Positions 30,695-41,361 of a stretch of 64,000 bases of DNA are shown here, in pieces. The stretch's first letter is position 1. The number at the start of each line of letters is the position of its first letter. Source of the DNA: Drechmeria coniospora (lineage: Eukaryota; Ascomycota; Sordariomycetes; Hypocreales; Ophiocordycipitaceae). The notes under the pieces were generated by a model that was not told the origin of the DNA, searched no databases, and worked only from the letters and a program-made list of their open reading frames with translations. The translations under genes were made by a program, and so were the position numbers. The DNA is taken from the NCBI RefSeq assembly GCF_001625195.1, contig NC_054390.1, positions 9,831,222 to 9,895,221 on the forward strand, written 5' to 3'.

Positions 30695-32878
30695 CTAACA
30701 GGGATAGTAACAGCCAAAGAGATGACGACTTGCGACATGGTTGGTTTCGGCCAGCGAAAGAGCTGCCATACCGGTCGCCGTCTGCGGCGGAACGTCCTCG
30801 GTCGCCGACCTCGCAGACTTTTCAGCAAACCACTGGATCGAGTCGAAGCTGTCGCGCTCCTCCTCGTCCAGCATCCCCTCGGCACGTCTGTGGGATGCAA
30901 AGCGAAGAGGCGTTGCCGTGGGCTTCATCTTTCGCACAAAATCTCTCCGACGCCCATGATAGCGCTCGGATCGGGCGCTCCAAAAGTCCATGGACATCTG
31001 CGCAAGCTCCTCGGCGCGCGCTCTGGCGAGGGCGGGAGCGGACAAATCCAGCCGGCGCTTCCACCGACCGACGGCGGCGGTCGCCTCCACGTGCGGCCGA
31101 TCGGAGGCAAAGACGGACTCGACGTGGCTCCGAAGCGCGGCGTCGAGGGCGGACCCGAAACCGGGCAGGACGTGGTCGACCAAGCCCAAGCGGCGGGCAC
31201 CATCGGCGTTCAGGGGTGTCATGGCCCTCAACGCGGAGGCGGCGGCCGCATCGCCGCAGCGGCCCGGGTAGCTGAGGCTGTGGAACTCGGATCCGAAAAG
31301 ACCGAGGGCCCGGTAGGCCGGGTTCAGGACGACCTGCTCGCCGGCGAGGACGAGATCGCAGGCGGCGGCGAGGGCAACCCCCCCGGCGGCGCAGTTGCCA
31401 CGAAGGGCGGCGACGGTAGGGACGCCGCGGGCGGCGAACTTGTCGAGAACCATGTCGACGACGTCGTTGATGGCGTTGATGTTGTACCAGGACTCGAGCG
31501 ACGGATCGGACGCGGCCTCGATGACGTTGAGGTGGATGCCGTTGCTAAAGTACGAGTCGCCACCCATGAGGATGACGGCGTCGAGCGGACGTTGCTCCGT
31601 CGTCGCCAGCACATCGCCGAGGCACCGAACGAGCCGCCGACACTGCGCGGTGCTCATGGCGCCGTTGTAAAAGTCAAAGTAGACGTACGCAAGCCGTCCG
31701 GAGCCCCCGACGACCATGTCGACCCAGATCTCCTGAAAGGTCCCCGGCACCGACCGGGACCAGTCCTCGGGAAGCGACCGGCCGAGGACCATGGGCAGGT
31801 GCGGCGGCGACACGGGAGGCAACACGCCGAGCTCGACGAGGCCGGACACGGCCGGGACCTTGGGCCAGAGGGACGAGTCGGCCTTGGTCTTGAGGCGACG
31901 CACATGCGTGATCCAGACGCCCCTGTCGTCGCAGGTGCCGATGCAGACGGCCTCATCTCGGATGTCGGTGATGCAGCCGGGCGCAAACCCGTGGCTCGGG
32001 GACGCCGTCACCGAGTCTTCGATTGTGCCGCCGTAGAGATAGAGCTTGGGACCGAAGACGGCACTGAGGCAGCCCGGCTGCGAATCGGCGCTCCGGATCC
32101 TCCTCGACACGGTGGCGGCATCGTGCCTCGTCGGGTCAAAGTCCCGCTCGCCGGCCTTGAGAAGCGGCCGCACGTGGGTGTCGCCACCACGAAAGGGCTC
32201 CGCCGAGGTGACGGAGAGCTCGGCAAAGGACTCGCTCGCCCGCAGGCCCGGACGGATCCCCCCGCCCCCCTCGGCGGAGAAGCGACGGTCGGGGGCGGGC
32301 GAGTCCGGAGGGGAGCGGGGTGCGCCGGAGAGCTCCGAGGGGTCGACCTTGGCGGCGGACTCTATTCTCGCGACGGCGGCGAGCGTGGCCGACACGGCGG
32401 CCCTCGTGACGGGGCCTCGATACAGCTTCGACTTGGTCAAGCCGGCCTCGTTGATGTCGACGGGAAACTGGTCAAAGGCCCAGACCTGGCCGGCGTCGAG
32501 CTCGCCGATGGCCTGCAGGACGGTGACGCCCCAGTGACTCCGGCCGACGGCGCTGAGGAGGTCCCGTCGCAGCAGGCGGTCGGCGTCCGGCTCGGTGCCG
32601 TCGTCGCCGACGAGGAGCCAGTCGAGGGCGCTCGGCCCGGCATCGCCCGGCGGGCCCGGGTGGACGATGAGGGTGACGTAGTTTTCGTACACGTCCGACG
32701 GCACGCGCGCGGTGAGAAAGGGGCACACGATGAGCTGCGGCTTGGCGAGGGCGGCGGCCTCGATCATGGCCTCGTCGGAGAGGGCATACTCGACGGTGAC
32801 GGAATGATTCTCGGAAAGGGCGAGGAAGAGCTTCTGCGACAGCGAATTGTGCGCCGTGCAGAGGAAGAGGATGCGCAT
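30695..32878 (-). CDS. hypX: HypX/HoxX-like formyltransferase-crotonase fusion, 727 aa
   Basis: The gene is one uninterrupted exon starting MRILFLCTAHNSLSQ. The N-terminal third is a formyl-transferase domain: IVHPG (71-75), GDAGPSALDW (78-87), WGVTVLQAIGELDAG (116-130) with the conserved Asp, and TKSKLYRGPVTRAAV. A middle region (about 225-330; RRIRSADSQPG, GVWITHVRR) corresponds to the FMT C-terminal-like domain. Residues about 390-600 are an enoyl-CoA hydratase/isomerase fold: GGDSYFSNGIHLN (439-451), RGNCAAGG (493-500) and NPAYRALGLFGSEF (519-532) with the conserved Tyr and Glu. This order defines HypX/HoxX. In hydrogen-oxidising bacteria it takes the formyl group of 10-formyl-tetrahydrofolate, passes it to CoA and releases CO for the [NiFe] centre. 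Here it is ~150 residues longer, partly from a Pro/Ser-rich linker at 180-220. A role in CO or formyl-CoA metabolism is inferred; no partner gene is adjacent. Confidence 0.9.
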   Translation of the reverse strand: MRILFLCTAHNSLSQKLFLALSENHSVTVEYALSDEAMIEAAALAKPQLIVCPFLTARVPSDVYENYVTLIVHPGPPGDAGPSALDWLLVGDDGTEPDADRLLRRDLLSAVGRSHWGVTVLQAIGELDAGQVWAFDQFPVDINEAGLTKSKLYRGPVTRAAVSATLAAVARIESAAKVDPSELSGAPRSPPDSPAPDRRFSAEGGGGIRPGLRASESFAELSVTSAEPFRGGDTHVRPLLKAGERDFDPTRHDAATVSRRIRSADSQPGCLSAVFGPKLYLYGGTIEDSVTASPSHGFAPGCITDIRDEAVCIGTCDDRGVWITHVRRLKTKADSSLWPKVPAVSGLVELGVLPPVSPPHLPMVLGRSLPEDWSRSVPGTFQEIWVDMVVGGSGRLAYVYFDFYNGAMSTAQCRRLVRCLGDVLATTEQRPLDAVILMGGDSYFSNGIHLNVIEAASDPSLESWYNINAINDVVDMVLDKFAARGVPTVAALRGNCAAGGVALAAACDLVLAGEQVVLNPAYRALGLFGSEFHSLSYPGRCGDAAAASALRAMTPLNADGARRLGLVDHVLPGFGSALDAALRSHVESVFASDRPHVEATAAVGRWKRRLDLSAPALARARAEELAQMSMDFWSARSERYHGRRRDFVRKMKPTATPLRFASHRRAEGMLDEEERDSFDSIQWFAEKSARSATEDVPPQTATGMAALSLAETNHVASRHLFGCYYPC

Positions 32879-34094
32879 GCTGGCCGATGCCGTCGACGGG
32901 CCGTCTGTCGAGACCTGAAGCTTCGAGGTGTCGAGACCTGAAGCTTCGAGGTGTCAAGAGTTGAAGCTTCGACGTTCCAGGGTTGATGCCAAGGACTCGG
33001 TGTTTGAGATGCAACGTTCAGGGGTAATCTGCCTCCTCGGCTCGCGGGTAGAACTCGGATGGACAGCACGGCTTGCGGAACCGATACATCCGCCGAATCG
33101 ACGATTGGGCTCGATGCATTATATACGAGATGCGCACGTGGCAAATGGGGATGGCAATGATGGGGATGGGGATGGGGTTGGGGGGGGGGGGAGGGGGGAA
33201 CCGACACCCCTTTCCAGGATCAGCATCAGTTCAGGTTGGAGGAGTCAGGAGTGGGAGAAAGTCTTGTCATGCCCCCCCATCCCCCCGTCGTCTCTCCTCG
33301 TCCCCGTTCGACGACTGTGCGGCAATAATGGAGCGATGGAGTTGGAATCAGGCCGTGGCGCACGAGGATGGGCTCACTCCCTGCGCACGGGGGCTCGGGA
33401 AGGAAATATTCATCGGCGCAGAATGTTCCGTTTGGCGTTTTTCCCTCGGCCGGAGAATTCGTGCGGCGATGGTGAGATGTGACGAACAATGCGTCACGGT
33501 CGAGCGACGAGGGATGGGCGCCTGTGCGGTCCGTGGGCACGCACTCAGTTATACGCACACGCGCATACGAGTCGGCCGGAGCTTATTCCTAGGCCTCGGC
33601 CACGAGCATGGGTCCATGCCAGCCAGTCGGTGTCGCTGAAGACGAGGGCGGGGAGAGGAACGGGGGAGAAGAGATGGCGGGAAGAGGAACGGGGGAGGAG
33701 AGATGACCGGGTCGATCGGGCATAGAGCAGCACACCACTCGCTTGGCTTCGTTATACGCCCAGCGACCATGATGAGCAGCTGGCTCATGGACGATTACAA
33801 GCGAGAAACGAATGCCTGCGAAGAATTCCCCCTTGCCATCGCTCAGGTGCCGGAGGTGTGAGCGAGCAGCAGGCGTGGGGCGTCGGCAAGAGGGGACGAG
33901 AGCCCACTCGGGTGCGACTATGAATAGTCGTAGGTCGTATCGTGACCGGGGCCGAAGACGAGCAGGATGAAGATGAACCGATGGACGTCTGAACGTCCGT
34001 GTTCAACGCCGTACGGATTCACACGTGCGTCAACAGCTGCATGTACGGCCTCGATGGCATCCCTACAGCGGAGCTCGCTTGGGGCGTGAACTCG
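32879..34094. other. Upstream region of the HypX-like gene, G-rich tract included
   Basis: No gene is recognised. Minus-strand TATATAA lies at about 33118-33124, some 240 bp upstream of the HypX-like start. At 33161-33198 the plus strand has repeated GGGG runs, a potential G-quadruplex. Just upstream of the start, at 32905-32975, aagcttcgaggtgtc-type words are repeated three to four times. Confidence 0.5.
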
Positions 34095-34168
34095 GCCATC
34101 ATCAGCGTCGTGGTCGGTGCCGCCATCATCAGCGTCGTGGTCGGTGCCGCCTTCATCAGCGTCCCAGC
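34095..34168 (+). repeat. 27-bp tandem repeat, 2.7 copies
   Basis: The unit is gccatcatcagcgtcgtggt plus cggtgcc, with starts at 34095, 34122 and 34149. It lies in non-coding DNA. Confidence 0.85.
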
Positions 34169-34379
34169 AGTTTGGCCTCGGGCCTCGACGTTTGAATCGG
34201 ACGATGGGTAGGGAGCGCAGGTCGATGTGCAATTGGTCCGCATTGACACGTCGGTCTCATCGGCGAGCCCGGCACGCGGAGCCTCGAGGGTCTGAAACAA
34301 GGATCACAATTGACGTGAAGCAGGGAGGTTGAGACAGGCAAGTAAATTAATCCGGGACCGCAATAGAAGTGGGTGCGCC

Positions 34380-36525
34380 GTCTAGTAAGGAACGAACCAG
34401 AAGCATCACAAGTACTTGCACAGTACAAGTAGGGGTTATTGCGTCGTATATCGCACTGTGCTTTTACGTACATGTACTGTAGCTGCATGTACAGTGTTGC
34501 AGTACGGTGCAAATGGAGTACTTTCCATATTGTACTCTGTACATGTGCGCAAACAGTGTACCTGCAATTGTGCGCACTAGTATGCGACATGCGGTTAGCA
34601 CGACGACCAAATCACTACGTGCGGCATGGAATGGTGCAAGGCAGACACTCGTGGTGGTTTTTCATGTACAGTAATTGTTTAATTGCCAAGTGCCAAGTAC
34701 TCGCGAGATTGTGAAAAGTGCTCGCAACGACAAGTTTGCTGCACAACGTCTGCGAGCAGAACCTGCAACGCCTGGTACGGAGTACGGTGTGCTGAGTGCC
34801 CTGTATTGCGTGAGCAAGTACGGATACTTGTACAGTACTCCGTAAATTCGGAGCATTACAACTAGTCGCACATGATTGGCCAAGGTGGGGTCCTTGTTAA
34901 GAGCAAGCCGGGCTTAATACGGCATATTACTCCGCACATGCTAGGGTTACGCCACGCGCGCACAACGCACGGGAGCTGTAAAATCTGGCATTGCCATTGG
35001 CGTTGCCATGAACCTGGGTCACAGCCAGGGGTGCGGTGCGGAGTACGGAGTACGGAGTAGTGTAAGTAATACTCCGTACAGTACTGCAAGTAAGTGTAAT
35101 TGTACCTACCCCTGTCACGGACGCTGCGGAAAACAGCAGGGATACCACAACTGCACCGTACACATACAGGTACCCAGCATCAAAGTGTTGGCGCAAGGCC
35201 AGAGCAGAGCAGGTAAAACGCAACAAGCACACCGTAGAACCACACAAACCTGCCGAACGCAAACACCGATGATGTACCGGGTGCAACGGTGCAAGTACAG
35301 TACATCTGTTCGAGCCTTGAGCAACGAGGTACAGACATTCCAATGTACTTGTACGTAGAGCACAACATCTATATGACGGCGCCAACGGCACGTCTGTTAC
35401 GCACAAGTGTACATGTACGTGGGGCTGTACCTCGAATGTACCTATACAACGCAGAGTGCGGAGTACATTGGACGGAGCACAACTTGCTGTACAATTGTGT
35501 ATGGGAGCAAGTAATACGGCATACTTGAGTGCACAGGCGTATGAAAGGGGGACCTGGCATCCGTGCAAACAAGTACCGTACACTTGCGCTTGCACGTATA
35601 TAATACACCAACACATGCAATTAATTATACAACGCAGAGTACGGAGTGCATTGGACGGAGCACTACAGTACTTGCTGTACACGTAAGTATGGAAGCAAGT
35701 AATACGCCATGCTTGAGTGCACAGGCATATGAAAGGTGGTCCATGCATCCGTGCAAACAGGTACCATACACTTGCGCTTGCACGTATGTAATGCATGCAA
35801 TTAATACATGCAATTAATACATGCAATTAATACATGCAAGTAATACATGCAAGTAATACAAATCAATTACATACATGGTACGGAGTACCGAGTACACGGA
35901 ATAATTACGCAGCGGCCGTACTCACCAAACGACGGTCAAACACCTACAGAGTACATGCACAAGACATCGCACCCATTCCCGACGCTGTTTGGTCCCGCGG
36001 CGAGGACCCTGCCACCGATCAGCCCGAGACGATGCCCTTTTCGACGGCGCCGCGAGAGGCCAATGGGTCATTAGTGTTCCGTTTGCCTCGCTCGTCGGCT
36101 CTGGAGAGACTGGAGACGGCAGCACGGTCCCTTGCATGCGGCGCCCAGCAAAGCACGGTTGAGGCCGTACCGTTGCACGCAAAACGCCACACCGCACCAG
36201 CTCGCACGCTCCTTGTCCACTGTGTCCATGTACCCGCATCGGCGCACTGCCACCTACTTGGCTGTGCAACGTCGGATCCCAACGTCCAAGTATACTGCAC
36301 AAGTAATAATGGCGTACGACACGACGGTTGTAATTACATGTACAGTACGGAGGACTTGAGTACAGTACGGTAGTATTTACTTACAGTACAGTAGTACTTG
36401 CAGTACAGTAGTACTTGCTGCACGGAATACTTACGTACAGTACAGTAGTACTTACAGTGCAGTAGTACTTGCAGTACAGTACTTACTCCGTACTTACTAG
36501 TACTGTACGGTACTCACACAGGTAC
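34380..36525. repeat. GTAC-rich intergenic DNA with a 183-bp tandem duplication and short repeats
   Basis: The words gtacggagtac, actccgtac, agtacttg and tgtacagtac recur dozens of times, on both strands and often as palindromes. A 183-bp unit is duplicated in tandem at 35446-35628 and 35629-35805 (both start acaacgcagag; both contain gcaagtaata and gcacttgcgcttgcacgtat-like sequence). It is followed by about five copies of a 13-bp unit (atgcaattaatac) at 35795-35860. At 36340-36520 the array becomes almost pure agtacagtagtacttgc. No genes are seen. Confidence 0.8.
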
Positions 36526-38050
36526 AATGGTAGGCACAGAGTGCGGAGTGCAGCATCGCCCAGCCATGTCAACGCACGCCGCGATCCGCGCAACAACCGG
36601 TGTGCGCTGCCAACGGTGCATCCGAGCTATAATGAATGACAAACTTCTCATCCTGACGCATCCCTTCAACGTTCGACGCAAGACGTACGTGTACTGCATC
36701 AAATGCACAGCAGCCGCACAATGGGGTTTTGAAAATAAATGTACATGTACTACACAGTACGAGGTACCGCTGCCTTGCTTGCGCCAAAGGAGGTCCGTGT
36801 GTTCATCATTTTCCTTTCCGTTCTTCGTCTTTCTTTTTCCCGCCTTCCCGTTTAACCTCATTCGTGTGGCGCGCGTCGGAACATTCTACTTGCGGCCCTT
36901 GCCCATTGCTTCTTCTCCACCCACCGTGCCTCTTTTCTTTTCCTTTCCTTTCTTTTGTTTCCCCGCCTCACGAGATGCAACTTTTCGCCCCTTGTTCGCC
37001 GCTCGCTCGCCACCCGCCGACGCTCCTCACGACGATGGACTCGTCGTTCCTTCTTGTGAATGCGAGTGTGCGTATGCGAGCGGTTGTCGTTGCACCCGCG
37101 GAACGGCTTGCCCGAACGGAACGGTACAGACGCCCCTGGAAACCCACCACCCACCCACCCAGCAGCAGCAGCGGCCACTCCCCATCGGCCGCCGTCATCC
37201 ACCACCGCCCGCCGTCATCCACCACCGCCCACCATTGTCCACCGCCGCCCACATTTACCCACCACCCACTCTTATCCACCACCCACTATATCCACCACCC
37301 ACTATATCCACCACCCACTCTAATCCACCACCCGCTAACCACGTCCGCTCACCGTCGTACCCGCAACTCAACAGCTCTCGAGCCGACGGGCGTCAGTCAG
37401 TGCGAGGCCGAGGGCAAACCAGATCGACGGCTGCTTGCTCGTACGTGTGCGGCACGGTGCTCTCGGCTCGCCGGGCCCATCTCTGCCTCCACACCCACGC
37501 CGGCAACTACGCGTAAGTGTGGACGAGATATGCAAATGGATGCCGAGCTTGGCTTTGACGATGCATTCCTCCTCGCCGCATGTGACGACACACCAGGACA
37601 CCCTTTCGTCACGGTGGCCCCAAGCGCGAGCCCGACTTGGCGCCGCGACTGGCCTTTTCGTTCCCGGCCCCCCAGTGGGCGGTGATCCTCCGGCCGATGG
37701 AACTGCAGGCGAAAAAGCAGATATACCACCCACGCTATGAAGCTTGTTGTTCCTCAATTTCATCTCGCCCGCCCGCCCTCCCGCGGCCGCGTGCACCTAC
37801 ATGTACTTGTAGGGCCCATCCCTCCCCGTCCCCGCCGGCCGGTGCCCCTGCCTGGACTGCCTCGAATGATTTCCCGGACGGATGTCTTGTCTGTCCTGTC
37901 CTGTCCCGTCGTGACCGACCGACCGATCGACAGACGAACCGACCGACCGACCGACTCGACCGACCGAGTCGCCCGCCCGCCTGCTTGTCCTGTCGCTTGG
38001 CCGCAAAACGGCTTCGCTCCGAGGGCCGTCGTCCAGTCACCGCCGCCGCC
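36526..38050. other. Intergenic stretch with a CCACC minisatellite; MHYT gene promoter side
   Basis: Bases 37190-37345 consist of irregular 14-20-bp units ending ccaccaccca (for example ccaccacccactatat twice in a row), which keeps several frames open without coding meaning. Bases 37900-37990 have a gaccgaccgac-type run. The part next to 38051 is GC-rich with no TATA box. Confidence 0.55.
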
Positions 38051-41000
38051 GAGATGGCGACCACGCAGGAGCTGCTCGAGCAGTATTACGGCCGAGTGGT
38101 CCCCTACTCCTTCAACGGCGGCTTCGTCTGCCTGAGCTACGCCATCAGCCTCATCGGCACCAACACGACCCTCGAGCTCATCCGGAGGCGGACCTCTCAC
38201 CGGGGATCCCACAACTTGTAGGTGCCGCCGGCCGATCTCGACGAAGCAACGTCCCAGACGTGCCCCGGCTCACAGGCCTGACCCGCTGCAGCATGCTCCT
38301 GATCGGTGCCGCCATCGCCATGGGCGGCATTGCCATCTGGTCCATGGTACGTCGTCGTCCTCGGCCCCCGCCTTCCCTTCTTCCCTTTTTCCCTTCTTGC
38401 CCCCGTGCTAGTACTGGCGTCCATCTCAATGTCGCGAGGGGCTGACGAGCGTGCCAGCATTTCATCGGAAACCGTGCCATCTACATGCTCGACGGCCAAG
38501 AGTCGTTCCAAATCTCCTACTCGACCAGCTTGACCGTCCTCTCCCTCATCGTGCCCATCCTCGTCCTCAGCCTCGCCTTCCTCGGCGTCAGCGGCACCGC
38601 CGGCATGCGGTGGTGGCGCATCATCCTCGCCGGCCTCATGTCCGGAGGCGCCATTTGCGGCATGCATTACCTCGCCGACGCGTCCATCAGCAACTACGAC
38701 AGCTCCTACCAGATCTCGTACGTCGTCGGCTCCGCCCTCATCTCCGTCTCGGCGAGCACCCTCGCCCTCGCCCTCTTCTTCGTCTTCGAGTCCACCTGGA
38801 ACAACGTCTGGTGGAAGCGGCTCGGCTGCGCCATGGTCCTCGCCGGTGCCGTCTCCGGCATGCATTGGTGCGCCGCCGTCGGCACCACCTACAGCCTCCG
38901 TTCCCTGCAGTCCCCGGTCAAGGGCGTGTCTCGCCAGGAGGCCATGATTGTCGTCATCTGCCTGGTACGTTGCCCGTATCCGCCCGCCCATGCCCCTCGT
39001 CACCGCCGCCCCCCACCCTTTCGCCGCTCGTCCCGTCCAAGCACCATTCGTCGGTCGGTCGGCAGGCTCGTTTGTGCGTTTCCTCGCCTTGTTATGCCAT
39101 GACATGCCGTGGCATGCCCTGCCCTGCCCTGCCCTGGCCCTGCCTTGCCTTGCCTTGCCTTGCCCTGCCCTGCCCTGCCTTGCCCTGCCTTGCCCTGCCT
39201 TGCCCTGCCTTGCCCTGCCTTGCCTTACCCTGCCTTGCCGCCTAGCCAGGCCTTGTCTGATCAACGGTTCGTCCTTGCAGTCCATCTCGGCCGGCGTCGT
39301 CATGTCCATCAGCGCCATGTATTCCAGCTGGGTCCGGAGGGACTATGCGAGCAAGTCGCAGCAGGTCGTCCTCGCCGCCGCCGTTTTCGATGAGCACGGC
39401 AGGATCATGGTCAGCCAGGAAGGCTACCTCCCGAGCGAGGTCGTCACCGACACCTTCGTCCCCAAGGTGAGTCTCGCCGTCGCGGAAGTGCGTCGACCCC
39501 GCTGACGGCCGCCCGCCTCGAGACCAACGACGACGTCTTCGGCACCGGCCATCCCCTGTTCCACTGGATGTTCCGCGCCTCGCGCAACTGGAACGCCATC
39601 GCGGCCGTGACGGACAAGATGGCGGAGCACATCGGCCACCTGACGCAGGACAGGAACCACAACCGACGCGAGGTCCGCCTCGTCAACGAAAACGGCCTGC
39701 TCGTCGAAAACTACGACACCATCCTGCAGGAGCTCTTCTGCCTCGCCGCCGCGTCGCTCGCCTCCAAGATGAAGGACTCGCTCCTCCACGTCGGCGTCCT
39801 CTGGGACGAAATCTTCGTCACGGGAGACGCCGCCAAGCGAGGCGCGAACCGCGCCGGCGACGCGATGCCGACGACGCCCTCGCCCGACGGCAAGCCCGTC
39901 TCCAAGGATCGCTCCATCCTCCAGAGCCTCGCCGAGAAGGGGCTGTCGCCGGCGGGCGCCCAGGAGTACGGCCGGGGCTGCCTCATGTTCCTCGTCCGCC
40001 AGGTGGGCACCAAGCGCGAGATGGAGAGGCTGCAAGCGTCGGGCTACCGCTTCGCCGAGCTCCACCAGGTGGCCGGCGTCATCCGCTCGAGCATGCAGAT
40101 CAAGACGACGGAGATGGAGACGAGCCTGCGCACCATGGCCACGCACCGCGAGTCGGAGGCCGTGCTCGGCCGCGGCCTCCACCTCGGCCTTTTCGCCGTC
40201 CGCGCGAGGCTCGACCGCGGCGGCTTCGACGTGCTCGTCCGCCGCGCCGCGAGGAACCTGCTGCCGTCGGTCCCCATGCCCCTCGACCGTCTCGACGCCT
40301 GGCAGACGCGCTTCCTCGACGCGCTCCGCGGCATGACGGCCTCGTCCATCATGAGGAGGCTCGAGAACACGGACTTTTCGACGCCGCAGGAGCGCAAGTT
40401 CGCCTCGGAGCTGCGCGAGGCGATGGCGTCGCTCGGCGAATTCATCGACGACGCCGCCTTTGACGAGGCGACGCTCCTGCCGAGAGAGGTTCAGGTGCCC
40501 TGCGTCGGCGGCGCCGACAAGGCAAGGCTCTCGACCTGCACCCTCGTCGCCCTGCGCCTCGTGCTCCCCATCCACGCGACGGTCCGCTCCCCGCGCTGCG
40601 AGTTTAGCCCGCTCAGCTTCTTCAAGGTGCGCCAGCTCGTCTACGAGGGCTCCTCGCGCCACCTCGAGTTCTCCCACACGGTCCACCGCGACATGTCGTC
40701 GGTCATGCACGGCGTGCCCGCGAGGCCCCCGAGCAAGCGGTCGCCGCCGGCCCGGAGGCCCTTCACCCGAGCCTTGAACACGTTCGGCCACGCGCTGCCC
40801 GGGCTTCTGAGCCCCCGGGCCTCGACGAGGCTGCCGTCGACGCGGAGCCAGGAGGAGCTTTCGCGCGCCGCGTCGAGCCACGGGTCCGACTTCCAGGCCG
40901 CCGACGACGCGAGCTTCGAGGATGGCCACAAGCTGCGGTCCATGAGCGTCGCCTCGACGTCCGAGGAGGATGCCAAAGGTTCGCCCCAGCGGCGGCCGAA

Positions 41001-41361
41001 TCCCCTCTTTGGCGGCATCATGGTGTCGCAGGAGGTCAAGGTCGACGTGCAGGAGGTGAGCCGCTTCCCCGACGGACACGAGCGACGCGCGACGCCGGGA
41101 GCTGGTGCGCTGACAACGATGACGTCGCAGAGCAGTCACCAGAGGACGCAGAGCTACTGCCACCTCGACGGCGGCGAGAGGACCGGCTCGGAGGCGCCAC
41201 CCCAGGCCGAGAGCACGGCGCAGGTCGACAACTCGTACACGGCGACGGCGACGGGCGAGCACGGCACCGGCGGCCCGGGCACGCAGCAGGAATCGGCCTT
41301 TGTCGACGAGCTGCTGTCGCTGACGGTGCAGGCGGACAAGGGCGGCATCCACCTAGGATAG
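38051..41361 (+). CDS. MHYT-domain membrane sensor protein, 917 aa, five exons
   Basis: Exons are 38051-38217, 38292-38346, 38458-38964, 39281-39466 and 39523-41361; every junction keeps frame. The N-terminal ~250 residues are hydrophobic, with about seven membrane helices, and carry the M-H-aromatic pairs that name the MHYT domain: MHFIGN (74-79, split by intron 2 between Met and His), MHYLAD (143) and MHWCAA (209). In bacteria this domain is thought to sense O2, CO or NO through bound copper. Fungal members have a long cytosolic C-terminal region, as here (about 650 residues with no known enzyme domain, Ser/Arg-rich toward the end). The third intron is unusually long (316 bp). The function is unknown; it is probably a sensory protein of the plasma or internal membrane. 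Confidence 0.9.
39107..39240 (+). repeat. CCTTGCCCTG-type low-complexity tract inside the third MHYT intron
   Basis: The tract is made of ccttg and ccctg pentamers in irregular order (tgccttgccctgcc and so on). It accounts for most of the extra length of a 316-bp intron in a gene whose other introns are 56-111 bp. Confidence 0.9.

Noticed and set aside
30347..32941. Long open frame of 864 codons on the plus strand
   Set aside because: It is the antisense shadow of the HypX-like gene: GC-rich codons on the minus strand keep this frame open, and its translation is Gly/Arg/Asp-rich with no domain.
36527..37685. Two overlapping plus-strand frames of over 300 codons
   Set aside because: They are kept open by CCACC-type repeats and Pro/Ser/Thr low complexity; no start context, domain or intron structure supports a gene.
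39424..41352. Minus-strand open frame of 642 codons
   Set aside because: It is a shadow of the last MHYT exon, whose splice-consistent plus-strand reading is convincing; the minus translation is Arg/Ala/Gly-rich.
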